From NCBI GenBank assembly GCA_027449605.1, contig DAIDLH010000092.1, positions 1 to 63,617 on the forward strand: a stretch of 63,617 bases of DNA, in the 5' to 3' direction. The translations under genes were made by a program, and so were the position numbers. This document shows, one piece after another, positions 56,614 through 63,617 of the stretch (position 1 is the first letter of the stretch; every line of letters starts with the position of its first letter). The DNA comes from Candidatus Muproteobacteria bacterium (GTDB lineage: Bacteria; Pseudomonadota; Gammaproteobacteria; Acidiferrobacterales; Sulfurifustaceae). The notes beneath the pieces were generated by a model that was not told where the DNA came from, did not search any database, and saw nothing but the letters and a program-made list of their open reading frames with translations.

Positions 56614-57068
56614 TGCAGAAAGTGGAAGTGAAGATTCTCGACAAGCGCATCGGCGCCCAATTTCCCCTGCCGCGCTACGCCACGCACGGCTCCGCGGGCA
56701 TGGACCTGTACGCCTGCCTCGACGAGCATCTGCACATCGCGCCCGGCGAGACGCATCTCGTGCCCTCGGGGATCGCGATTCACATCGGCGACAACGATCT
56801 CGCCGCGGTGTTGCTGCCGCGCTCCGGCCTCGGACACAAGCACGGCATCGTGTTGGGCAATCTCGTCGGTCTCATCGACTCCGATTACCAGGGCCAGATA
56901 TTCATCTCGGTGTGGAACCGCGGACGCGAACCGTTCACCATCGAACCCGGCGACCGCGTCGCGCAGATGGTGTTCGTGCCGGTGGTGCAGGCGGAATTTC
57001 GCATCGTGGAGGATTTCGAGGAAAGCAAACGCGGCGCGGGCGGTTTCGGTCACTCCGGACGAAAATAA
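56613..57068 (+). CDS. dut: dUTP diphosphatase
   Basis: The 151-residue trimeric enzyme hydrolyses dUTP and so keeps uracil out of DNA. It shows motif 1 [12 protein letters not shown], motif 2 [16 protein letters not shown], motif 3 [11 protein letters not shown], motif 4 [12 protein letters not shown] and motif 5 [10 protein letters not shown]. The start overlaps the coaBC stop. Length equals E. coli Dut. Confidence 0.96.
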   Translation: MQKVEVKILDKRIGAQFPLPRYATHGSAGMDLYACLDEHLHIAPGETHLVPSGIAIHIGDNDLAAVLLPRSGLGHKHGIVLGNLVGLIDSDYQGQIFISVWNRGREPFTIEPGDRVAQMVFVPVVQAEFRIVEDFEESKRGAGGFGHSGRK

Positions 57069-57222
57069 CCCCGGCGGCGCCTCGCGCATCCCTGTTTTCT
57101 CGCCACGGGTCGGAAGCCACGCCGTTTCTCTGGCCGCTTGCCGCAATCTTTCCTATGCTTATATAGTTAAGAAACATCTCTTTTAACGGAAGCGCATTCG
57201 CCATGCCAAGGAACCCGTCGTC

Positions 57223-58743
57223 ATGGCCCGGTCACTGACACGGATTCATTTTCAGGTCCTCCTGACCCTGCTGCTGTGTCTCGCCGCGGCGGGATACGCC
57301 GGCTATCTGGCGGTGCGCGACCTGCAACAATCCTCCTATCAGCAAAAGGCGGCGCAAACCGCGCGCGCCGCGTCCGACCGCGTCACCGAAGTCCTCGCGC
57401 AACAGCGTCAGGCGCTGGAAAAACTCGCGCACCAGCCGGGCGTGGCAGGACTGCTGTCGCACGGCACGCCGGCCGACCGGGAACGGAAAACGGATGAGTT
57501 CAAATCGATCCTGGCGAATGAGACCGCGGTTTACCTGATACCGCGGAACAGCGACGGCACGCTGCTTTCCACCGAGGGACTGGATCCGGCCTGTCTCGAT
57601 TTTCTCCGGCGCGCGTCCGTGGCCGGTGCGCCCGCGGCGCCGGAATTTCATGCCATCGGCACGGCCGCCGAACACTATGACATCGCGGTGACGGTGCCGG
57701 ATGAAAACCGGAAACCGGCCGGCTACCTCCTGGCGAGCTTCACGCGCGCGCCGCTGCTGTCCGGCATCGAGAAGTCGTTGCCGCCGGGCGGATACATGGA
57801 ACTGCAACAACCAAGCGCGGACGATCAATCGCAAGCCGTCATCGCCCTCGGCCAGGTCGCGAACGCCCAGGGCGCGTCCGTGGCCAGCGCGCTGGGCGAC
57901 AGCCACTGGACGCTGCTGTACCAGTCCGGGGACGTCCCGCCCGCGATTTTCGCCGGCAACCGGATCTACTATGTCGGGTTTATCCTGTTCATTCTGCTGG
58001 TGATCGTCGTTGTATTGTTCCGGCTCTACCGCCAGACCATCAGTGCGGTGCGGCATGATATCCGTTCCCTGATCCGCATGTTCCGCGACCTGCGCGAAGG
58101 CAGCGTCCGCGTCGACTACCCGATGGCGCTGCGCGAATTCTCGGAAATCTTCGATTACCTCCGCGACCGCGGACAAAAGCTGGTCGAGGAGAAACAGAAG
58201 CTCAAGGACATGGGACTGATGGATCACCTGTCCCAGCTCGGCAACCGCCGGCACTTCGAGGAGCGCCTCAAGGAACTGTTCGAGGCATCCAAAGCGAATG
58301 GTCCTTCTTCGGTGCTGATGATCGACATGGATCATTTCAAGAAGGTCAACGACGTCCACGGCCACGACGCGGGCGACGCGCTGATCGTCGGATTCGCCAA
58401 CGCGCTGCGCAAGGTGGTGCGCCAGAACGACGTGCTGGCGCGCCTGGGCGGCGACGAATTCTGCATCATCTACACCTATGCGCCGCTGCAGACGGCGAAG
58501 AACCTGGTCGAACGTCTGCGCCGACAACTGCCGCGCGAAATCTCCCTGACCAAGGGCGTGATGCACCAGCTCCGCTGGACCGGCGGCCTGAGCGCGATGC
58601 ACGACAAGGACACCAAGCCGGACGACGTGCTGTGGCGCGCCGACCAGGCGCTGCTGCAAGCCAAGGAGGCCGGGCGCAACGTCACCAAGGTCTACGACCC
58701 GACCGCCGGCCTTCCCGAAAAAAAACGCGTCATCGTCAGCTGA
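57223..58743 (+). CDS. Membrane diguanylate cyclase
   Basis: The 506-residue protein has an N-terminal helix (about 10-30), an extracytoplasmic sensor region (about 31-245), a second helix (about 246-265) and a C-terminal GGDEF domain. The domain has MDHLSQLGNRRHFEERL, MIDMDHFKKVNDVHGHDAGD and RLGGDEFCIIY. The active motif is intact, and an RQND I-site five residues before GGDEF allows product inhibition. It makes cyclic di-GMP in response to an unknown signal. It sits between dut and algC without overlap. Confidence 0.92.
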   Translation: MARSLTRIHFQVLLTLLLCLAAAGYAGYLAVRDLQQSSYQQKAAQTARAASDRVTEVLAQQRQALEKLAHQPGVAGLLSHGTPADRERKTDEFKSILANETAVYLIPRNSDGTLLSTEGLDPACLDFLRRASVAGAPAAPEFHAIGTAAEHYDIAVTVPDENRKPAGYLLASFTRAPLLSGIEKSLPPGGYMELQQPSADDQSQAVIALGQVANAQGASVASALGDSHWTLLYQSGDVPPAIFAGNRIYYVGFILFILLVIVVVLFRLYRQTISAVRHDIRSLIRMFRDLREGSVRVDYPMALREFSEIFDYLRDRGQKLVEEKQKLKDMGLMDHLSQLGNRRHFEERLKELFEASKANGPSSVLMIDMDHFKKVNDVHGHDAGDALIVGFANALRKVVRQNDVLARLGGDEFCIIYTYAPLQTAKNLVERLRRQLPREISLTKGVMHQLRWTGGLSAMHDKDTKPDDVLWRADQALLQAKEAGRNVTKVYDPTAGLPEKKRVIVS

Positions 58744-58842
58744 AACCGCGCACGGGGCCGACCGGTCCGCGGCGTCTCGCCGGAAACGCCGGGATAAGTT
58801 AGACTTCCCGTCCAAGAAACCCACAGCTTCCGTTCAACCGCC

Positions 58843-60252
58843 ATGCCGAAAACCGACCCCGCCGCCAATGCGGCGACCGCCCCGCTTCCACCCGAAATCT
58901 TCAAGGCCTACGACATCCGCGGCATCGTCGGCAAAACGCTCACGCCGGAAATCGTCGAGCGCATCGGGCAGGCCCTGGGCAGCGAGGCGCTCGCGGGCAA
59001 CCACAGGCGCTTCGTCATCGGGCGCGACGGACGTCTGTCCGGACCGGAACTGTCGGCGGCGCTGGCGCGCGGCATCGCGCGCAGCGGCTGCGACGTGGTG
59101 GACGTCGGCCGGGTGCCGACGCCGGTGGTGTATTTCGCGATCCAGCACCTCGGCGCCGGCTCCGGCGTGGCCGTCACCGGCAGCCACAATCCGCCCGATT
59201 ACAACGGCCTCAAGATGGTCATCGGCGGCGTCACGCTCTCGGGCGAGCTGATCCAGAAACTGCGCGCGCGCATTCTGGAGAACAAACTGGCCACGGGACA
59301 GGGGAACATTTCCTCCGCGGACGTGCGCGGCGCCTATCTCGACCGCGTGGCCGGTGATGTCAAGCTCGCGCGCCCATTGCGCGTGGCCGTGGACTGCGGC
59401 AACGGCGTGGCCGGCGAACTCGCGCCGCAACTGCTCAAGCGCCTCGGCTGCCGGGTCACCGAACTCTTCTGCGAAATCGACGGCACTTTCCCCAACCACC
59501 ACCCCGATCCGAGCAAGCCGGAAAATCTCGAAGACCTGATCGCCGAAGTCGGAAAAGGCGGTTATGACGTCGGCCTCGCCTTCGATGGCGACGGCGACCG
59601 GCTCGGCGTGATCGCGCCCGACGGCCACGTGATCTGGGCCGACCGACAGATGATCCTGTATGCGCGCGACGTGCTGTCGCGGCATCCGGGCGGCGAGATC
59701 ATCTACGACGTGAAATGCTCGCGCACGCTCGATACCGAAATCCGCCAGGCCGGCGGCAAGCCGACGATGTGGAAAACCGGGCACTCGTTCATCAAGGCCA
59801 AGCTCAAGGAAACCGGCGCGCTGCTCGCCGGCGAAATGAGCGGACACATCTTCTTCAAGGAACGCTGGTACGGCTTCGACGACGGGCTGTACACCGCCGC
59901 GCGGCTGCTGGAACTGCTGTCGCGCGACTCGCGCCCGACGCAGGCAATTTTCGCCTCGCTGCCGAACACGGTGAACACGCCGGAACTGAACCTTAAGTTC
60001 GCCGAAGGCGAGCATTTCACCGTCATCAAGGAATTGGTCGAGCGCGCCCGTTTCCCGGACGCGAAACTTACCACCATCGACGGCCTGCGCGCGGATTTCA
60101 CCGACGGTTTCGGCCTGGTGCGCGCCTCCAACACCACGCCGGTGCTGGTGCTTCGCTTCGAGGCGGACAATCAGGCGGCGCTGGAACGCATCCAGAACCG
60201 TTTCCGCGAACTCATCCTCTCCGTCCGGCCCGGAATGGCGTTACCTTTTTAA
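58843..60252 (+). CDS. algC: Phosphomannomutase/phosphoglucomutase AlgC
   Basis: The 469-residue enzyme interconverts hexose 6- and 1-phosphates for lipopolysaccharide and exopolysaccharide. The catalytic serine loop is TGSHNPPDYNGLKM, the metal loop DGDGDRLG, the sugar loop GEMSGHIFF, and the phosphate-binding loop RASNTTPVLVLRFEAD. The opening PPEIFKAYDIRGIVG is the usual one. The coaBC-dut-(insertion)-algC order recalls Pseudomonas. Confidence 0.94.
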   Translation: MPKTDPAANAATAPLPPEIFKAYDIRGIVGKTLTPEIVERIGQALGSEALAGNHRRFVIGRDGRLSGPELSAALARGIARSGCDVVDVGRVPTPVVYFAIQHLGAGSGVAVTGSHNPPDYNGLKMVIGGVTLSGELIQKLRARILENKLATGQGNISSADVRGAYLDRVAGDVKLARPLRVAVDCGNGVAGELAPQLLKRLGCRVTELFCEIDGTFPNHHPDPSKPENLEDLIAEVGKGGYDVGLAFDGDGDRLGVIAPDGHVIWADRQMILYARDVLSRHPGGEIIYDVKCSRTLDTEIRQAGGKPTMWKTGHSFIKAKLKETGALLAGEMSGHIFFKERWYGFDDGLYTAARLLELLSRDSRPTQAIFASLPNTVNTPELNLKFAEGEHFTVIKELVERARFPDAKLTTIDGLRADFTDGFGLVRASNTTPVLVLRFEADNQAALERIQNRFRELILSVRPGMALPF

Positions 60253-60316
60253 ATGCAGGTTGGGGTGAGCAATGCGAACCCCCAACTAGGCACAAAGCGC
60301 CGTAAGCTGACGATTT

Positions 60317-60352
60317 GTTGGGCTTCACTTCGCTCAGCCCAACCTACTTGCT
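60317..60352. repeat. Direct/inverted repeat GTTGGG...CAACCTACTTGCTG, copy 1
   Basis: GTTGGGCTTCACTTCGCTCAGCCCAACCTACTTGCTG holds the inverted pair GTTGGGC and GCCCAAC and ends in CCTACTTGCTG. Copy 2 is at 61248-61283 in the same orientation. The two flank the DUF433/DUF4160/DUF2442 genes. The same class of repeat is common in gammaproteobacterial intergenic DNA. Confidence 0.7.
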
Positions 60353-60408
60353 GCCCAGATATTAGTTGCAAAATTGCATCGCCTTTGTCCCGAGTCTACA
60401 ATTATTGC

Positions 60409-60627
60409 ATGATTGATTGGTCTTCCTGCTCAGCGGTAGAACGTGACCCTGAACGCGTGGGTGGTGCTTGGGTGTTTCGCGGCACCCGTATTCCGGTTAC
60501 GGCCCTGTTCCAGAACCTTGAAGACGGGGCTCAGGTCTCGGACTTCATCGCCTGGTTTCCCGGCGTCACGCTTGAGCAAGTCCGTGCCGTGCTCGAGCAC
60601 GCCGCCCGCTCCCTCGAAGCGGCTTGA
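60409..60627 (+). CDS. DUF433 antitoxin-like protein
   Basis: The 72-residue protein matches DUF433: IDWSSCSAVERDPERVGGAWVFRGTRIPVTALFQNLEDG, then FIAWFPGVTLEQVRAVLEHAA. DUF433 proteins usually precede a PIN-like DUF5615 toxin. Here only a six-codon remnant of such a gene follows (60628-60648). The antitoxin may therefore be an orphan or regulate in trans. Confidence 0.85.
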   Translation: MIDWSSCSAVERDPERVGGAWVFRGTRIPVTALFQNLEDGAQVSDFIAWFPGVTLEQVRAVLEHAARSLEAA

Positions 60628-60648
60628 GTGCGCGTTCTTTCCGCTTGA
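60628..60648 (+). pseudogene. Remnant of a DUF5615 toxin start
   Basis: Directly after the DUF433 stop is GTG CGC GTT CTT TCC GCT TGA, reading MRVLSA and stop. Intact DUF5615 genes typically open with an MRVLFDE- or MKVLLDE-like sequence at this place. The remaining sequence to 60706 has no such frame. It is short, so this could be coincidence. Confidence 0.3.
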
Positions 60649-60706
60649 GACTTTTAAGCGATGTCGCCAGCCGAGATTCGTATGGACAAGGGGGCAAACA
60701 GGTATA

Positions 60707-60943
60707 ATGCCTACCGTATTGCGATCCGGGCCGTACCGGTTCTTCTTCTACGCGGGAGATCGAGATGAGCCCCAGCATGTCCACGTCGAGCGGGATGACA
60801 ATATCGCCAAGTTTTGGCTCAGCCCAGTACGGCTTCAGAACAGCGGCGGATTCAACCGCGGCGAGATCAATCGCATCCTGAAAATTCTCATCGAACATCA
60901 GACGCATTTGACAGAGGCATGGAATGACTACTTCGGCCGCTAA
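60707..60943 (+). CDS. DUF4160 family protein
   Basis: The 78-residue protein reads MPTVLRSGPYRFFFYAGDRD, EPQHVHVERDDNIAKFWL, then NRILKILIEHQTHLTEAWNDYF, the standard DUF4160 with its HVHV motif. It overlaps the DUF2442 gene by 20 bases. DUF4160-DUF2442 pairs occur widely and are suspected toxin-antitoxin or mobile accessory modules. Confidence 0.88.
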   Translation: MPTVLRSGPYRFFFYAGDRDEPQHVHVERDDNIAKFWLSPVRLQNSGGFNRGEINRILKILIEHQTHLTEAWNDYFGR

Positions 60944-61226
60944 AATAGACATTCCCAACGCGATGAATGTCATGGTTACCGAGGATACCTTAACGGTTGA
61001 CCTGAGCGATGGCCGAACGATTTCCGTCCCCGTGGCGTGGTTCCCGCGCCTGCTGCACGCCACACCCGAAGAACGAAAGAATTGGAGATTGATCGGCAAC
61101 GGTTCCGGCATCCATTGGCATGATCTCGACGAAGATATCAGTGTCGAGAACCTGCTGGCCGGCAAGCAATCCGGCGAGAGCCAGGCTTCATTCAAGAAGT
61201 GGCTGAGCCGGCACGCCAAACGTTAA
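60924..61226 (+). CDS. DUF2442 family protein
   Basis: The 100-residue protein has VMVTEDTLTVDLSDGRTISVPVAWFPRLLHATPEERKNWRLIGNGSGIHWHDLDEDISVENLLAG, which is the full DUF2442 domain, plus a short basic tail. It is the partner of the preceding DUF4160 gene by overlap. DNA-binding regulation of the pair is plausible but not shown. Confidence 0.88.
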   Translation: MTTSAAKIDIPNAMNVMVTEDTLTVDLSDGRTISVPVAWFPRLLHATPEERKNWRLIGNGSGIHWHDLDEDISVENLLAGKQSGESQASFKKWLSRHAKR

Positions 61227-61247
61227 GAAGCCTTTGACTTTTTAGCT

Positions 61248-61283
61248 GTTGGGTGACGCTTCGCTCAACCCAACCTACTTGCT
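61248..61283. repeat. Direct/inverted repeat GTTGGG...CAACCTACTTGCTG, copy 2
   Basis: GTTGGGTGACGCTTCGCTCAACCCAACCTACTTGCTG repeats the sequence at 60317 with seven or so changes. The pair bounds the small accessory gene island as direct repeats about 930 bases apart. Confidence 0.7.
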
Positions 61284-61304
61284 GATGCGCGCGAGGAAAC
61301 ACTA

Positions 61305-61838
61305 TTGCCTGAGATCATTTATTACGTAGCCGTCAGTCTCGATGGCTTCATCGCGCCTCTTGACGGCAGTCTCGAATGGCTTTCTCCCTATAACGTCGGC
61401 GATGAAGACTACGGGTATGATAAATTCTACCAATCCATCGATGCCCTGATTGAAGGGCGCAGAACTTATGAACAAGCGCTTACCTTCAAAGAGTGGTCCC
61501 ATCCCGGAAAACCCTGTTGGGTAGTTACCAGCCGAAAACTTGAGTCTCGGTTACCGGAGATCCATTTCACGTCCGCCACTCCCGCAGATATCGTTAAACA
61601 TATCTCTTCACTGGGCCACAACCGAATCTGGCTTGTAGGAGGCTCCGCGCTGGCGGGATCGTTTCGTTCCGCGGGACTCATCACGGAATATGTCCTGTCT
61701 GTTGTTCCCGTTCTTCTAGGTGCGGGAAGACCGTTGTTTGGAGGCAACGGCGCCATCGAGAAGCTTTCGCTTGTTGAAGCAAAAACCTACCCCAATGGCT
61801 TGGTTCAACTGAAATATACCCAAGCACAAGGCGCTTAA
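61305..61838 (+). CDS. Dihydrofolate reductase-like protein (RibD C-terminal fold)
   Basis: The 177-residue protein has IIYYVAVSLDGFIAPLDGSLEWL, DALIEGRRTYEQAL, RIWLVGGSALAGSFRSAGLITEYVLSVVPVLLGAGRPLFGG, all typical of the DHFR/RibD-C family sometimes called YwjB or dihydrofolate reductase family. It probably reduces a pterin or flavin-related compound with NADPH. The start is TTG at 61305. Its composition is less GC-rich than algC, and it may be part of the same acquired stretch. Confidence 0.85.
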   Translation: MPEIIYYVAVSLDGFIAPLDGSLEWLSPYNVGDEDYGYDKFYQSIDALIEGRRTYEQALTFKEWSHPGKPCWVVTSRKLESRLPEIHFTSATPADIVKHISSLGHNRIWLVGGSALAGSFRSAGLITEYVLSVVPVLLGAGRPLFGGNGAIEKLSLVEAKTYPNGLVQLKYTQAQGA

Positions 61839-61853
61839 CGCGCCGACTTCCAT

Positions 61854-62540
61854 TTAATTGCTTGTGCCGGTCAGCCGCTTCTCAAAAACTGTCCGCCAGC
61901 TCGGTGACAGCGCAGGCAGCCGCGCGGCGTGCTCGTATTCCGCGCGTGTGCCGCCGGCATGGCGCAGGCGAAATACGTCACGCACGCTCATCGAATCGGC
62001 AGCGCGCTCGACTCGTTCGATCGCATCGCCGGCTACCACACTGCCCTCTTCCAGCACGCGCAGATAAAAACCGGTGCGGTTGGCCGCGGCGAAACGGGCG
62101 GGAAATTGATCGTCGCCCATGCGGATGCCGAGTTTGAAACAGGGCGAGCGTGGCTGCGTCACCTGCACCCGCGCCTCTCCAATCGCAAACACATCTCCGA
62201 TACAAACCTCGTCTTCCAGCAGTCCCGTGGTCGTGAAATTCTCCCCGAATTGCCCGTGAGAAAAATCATTGCGAGCCAGCTCCCCGGCCCAGAAGGCGTA
62301 ATGCTCGAACGGATACGCGTACACCGCCTTGTCCGTCCCGCCGTGCACCCGCAAGTCCGCCTGACCGTCGCCCGCCAGATTCAGGCGCCCCAGCCGTACC
62401 GGTCCGGCGACCGGGGCCTTGAAAATGCCGGTGCTAACCGCCCGGCCGCCATGAATAATTTCACGCGGAAGGCCGACATTGATGGAGATCAAGGTCCCAT
62501 CAATCGCGTTTGAGGATAGTTTGTCGGCATGACCGGTCAT
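61854..62540 (-). CDS. MOSC domain protein (YiiM-like)
   Basis: The 228-residue protein has GTLISINVGLPREIIHGG, then GDGQADLRVHGGTDKAVYAYPFEHYAFW and GQFGENFTTTGLLEDEVCIGD, with the MOSC cysteine in RSPCFKLGIRMG. YiiM-type proteins use molybdenum cofactor to reduce N-hydroxylated bases such as 6-N-hydroxylaminopurine. The start ATG at 62540 was chosen from the family opening; an upstream frame adds nothing conserved. Confidence 0.85.
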   Translation of the reverse strand: MTGHADKLSSNAIDGTLISINVGLPREIIHGGRAVSTGIFKAPVAGPVRLGRLNLAGDGQADLRVHGGTDKAVYAYPFEHYAFWAGELARNDFSHGQFGENFTTTGLLEDEVCIGDVFAIGEARVQVTQPRSPCFKLGIRMGDDQFPARFAAANRTGFYLRVLEEGSVVAGDAIERVERAADSMSVRDVFRLRHAGGTRAEYEHAARLPALSPSWRTVFEKRLTGTSN

Positions 62541-62583
62541 AAAGACATGTACGGCCTTTCGTGCAAAGGCTAAACTATAAACT

Positions 62584-62979
62584 ATGATGCACTGGTTCCA
62601 CCGAAAACTGAAGCCGATTGCCCGCGTCGTGACGATGACGCTCGCCGCAATGTGGCTGGTCGTGAGTGCGGCGCCATGCGTCATGGCACAACCCTCTCCG
62701 ATGGACCATGGTTCCGTGTACTGCCCCAAACATGACGGCGGCATGAACCTGGACGCCAACGATTGCGGTCCGGTCACGGCGGTAAGCTGCCAGTTGCCCG
62801 ATATCCATTCGCCGCTGGCCGCAGCGCTGGGCGACCTGAGCGTGACGCCGGCGCTGCTGACCGTGCTGCCGGTGGTCGTTTCGCTTCCGGATAACAGCAT
62901 CTCCCTGCGACATGACTTCTTCACGCCGGACATCCCGGCGCCTCCGCTTCACATTCAACATCTCACGCTGATCTTGTAG
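62584..62979 (+). CDS. Small exported protein beside a TolC-family gene
   Basis: The 131-residue product has a signal peptide (VVTMTLAAMWLVVSAAPCVMA) and a short mature part with HGSVYCPKHDGGMNLDANDCGPVTAVSCQL (several Cys and His), then a more hydrophobic C-terminus. Such proteins often precede CusC/CzcC-type efflux genes and may bind copper or another metal, which is inference. The next gene, 60 bases on, encodes a TolC-family protein. A second ATG directly follows the first. Confidence 0.6.
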   Translation: MMHWFHRKLKPIARVVTMTLAAMWLVVSAAPCVMAQPSPMDHGSVYCPKHDGGMNLDANDCGPVTAVSCQLPDIHSPLAAALGDLSVTPALLTVLPVVVSLPDNSISLRHDFFTPDIPAPPLHIQHLTLIL

Positions 62980-63039
62980 TTCTCTCCCGCGCGCGTCCGC
63001 GCGCCTTGTCGTTTCATTCACGACTGCAAGGAGAGGTTT

Positions 63040-63617
63040 ATGTTCACGTCCACCGTTTCATCCCGCCTCGCGGGAATCCTGATCACCCTGCTGGCCGGCG
63101 CACCGAATGTTCTGGCCGCGCCCGAATTGACGCTGGCCGAAGCCGAGCGGCTCGCGCTGGAACAGGCGCCGGGACTCGCGCGCGCCCGTTCCAGCGTCGC
63201 GGCGGTCTCCGAGCGCACGACATACGAAGGCCGGCTGCCCGACCCGCAGCTCGTCATCGGCGCGCTCAACGTGCCGGCCGACAGTTACAGCTTTCGCCAG
63301 GAAGACATGACCATGACCATGATCGGCGTGCGCCAGGCCTTCCCGCCCGGCGACACGCTCGGCATCCGCACGCGCCGCGCCGAGCAGGAGCTGACGCGCG
63401 AGCAGGCGCGCCTTGAGATCGAGCGCCGCGGCCTGCTCAAGCAGGTGCGCGCGCTCTGGCTCGATCTTTATCTGGCGAACCGGTCGCTGGAAATCCTCGA
63501 GGCCTCGCGGCAACTCGCGCGCCGCGACCTGGAAGCCGCCGAGGGACGTTACCGCGCCGCCCAGGAAAGCCAGCGCGCGGTATTCGTGGCGCGCCAGGTG
63601 CTCGCGCGGGTGAACGA
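63040..63617 (+). CDS. TolC-family outer-membrane efflux protein, 5' part
   Basis: The first 192 residues are in the window; the gene continues beyond it. AAGGAGAGG before the ATG at 63040 fixes the start. A signal peptide (GILITLLAGAPNVLA) leads into LTLAEAERLALEQAPGLARARS, VAAVSERTTYEGRLPDPQLVIG, then long alpha-helical segments, the layout of TolC/OprM/CusC proteins. With the small Cys/His protein before it, it probably belongs to an RND metal efflux system (CusCBA or CzcCBA). Confidence 0.85.
   Translation, partial: MFTSTVSSRLAGILITLLAGAPNVLAAPELTLAEAERLALEQAPGLARARSSVAAVSERTTYEGRLPDPQLVIGALNVPADSYSFRQEDMTMTMIGVRQAFPPGDTLGIRTRRAEQELTREQARLEIERRGLLKQVRALWLDLYLANRSLEILEASRQLARRDLEAAEGRYRAAQESQRAVFVARQVLARVN

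Overview
The window reads as part of the chromosome of a GC-rich gammaproteobacterium. Two gene orders support this: rsmI-lpoA-yraN-diaA-dolP (as in Escherichia coli, with rsmI facing away) and radC-coaBC-dut-algC (as in Pseudomonas), together with hda-perM-pgsA beside purMN. A periplasmic DsrE-type protein, a Tat-exported molybdenum hydroxylase and ergothioneine genes would suit an environmental or sulfur-oxidising lineage, but that is inference. Most of the DNA is densely coded and GC-rich. A few islands (76-938, about 12100-15150, 33878-34447 and 61300-61840) look less GC-rich and hold the more mobile genes.

Layout. 1-3300: the right end of an IS5-family element, a small exported protein whose 3' end it interrupts, another exported protein and the ABC-F protein Uup. 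3400-7600: a UbiE-like methyltransferase, a DUF427 protein, egtB-egtD (ergothioneine) and a membrane protein. 7560-11780: a molybdenum hydroxylase operon (2Fe-2S subunit, Tat-exported molybdopterin subunit, XdhC-like and MocA-like maturation proteins). 12200-20200: a three-gene type III-like restriction-modification island on the minus strand (methyltransferase, AlbA_2/ATPase-type accessory protein, DEAH helicase-nuclease), with a 33-codon ORF coupled to the nuclease gene. 20440-26840: rsmI, lpoA, yraN, diaA/gmhA, dolP, rfaE2 and a GlcD-type oxidase. 26950-35040: an outer-membrane-like protein, a retropepsin-like protease, a glutamine amidotransferase, a ROK kinase, small exported proteins, proS, a DUF4258/DUF2283 pair, an HNH nuclease and two small membrane proteins. 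35260-45160: a Crp/Fnr regulator with a RelA/SpoT enzyme, a lytic transglycosylase, acylphosphatase, a thioredoxin-like protein, an aspartase-like lyase, a 543-residue conserved protein, a ParE-type toxin-antitoxin pair, a YihY/BrkB protein and an ArsC-like protein. 45160-49600: hda, perM, pgsA, purM, purN. 49690-51430: an ECF sigma factor, a membrane anti-sigma factor with a periplasmic DsrE-like domain, and a secreted DsrE-like protein. 51540-60250: Nudix, fatty acid desaturase, HNH nuclease, rpmG, rpmB, radC, coaBC, dut, a diguanylate cyclase and algC. 60300-63617: a small DUF433/DUF4160/DUF2442 island between direct repeats, a DHFR-like protein, a MOSC protein, and the start of a metal-efflux-like locus (small exported protein, TolC-family protein cut by the window end).

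Two stories stand out. First, the sigma/anti-sigma/DsrE operon: the periplasmic part of the anti-sigma factor and the secreted protein are visibly the same domain, with a shared cysteine in a C-[QN]-N-T motif, which suggests a redox or sulfur-sensing envelope circuit. Second, several families of short inverted-repeat elements (118, 131 and 141 bp cores) sit at YTAR target sites. In five cases the target is exactly the stop codon of a neighbouring gene. One family shares its end sequence with the IS5-family element at the window edge, a likely source of the transposase.
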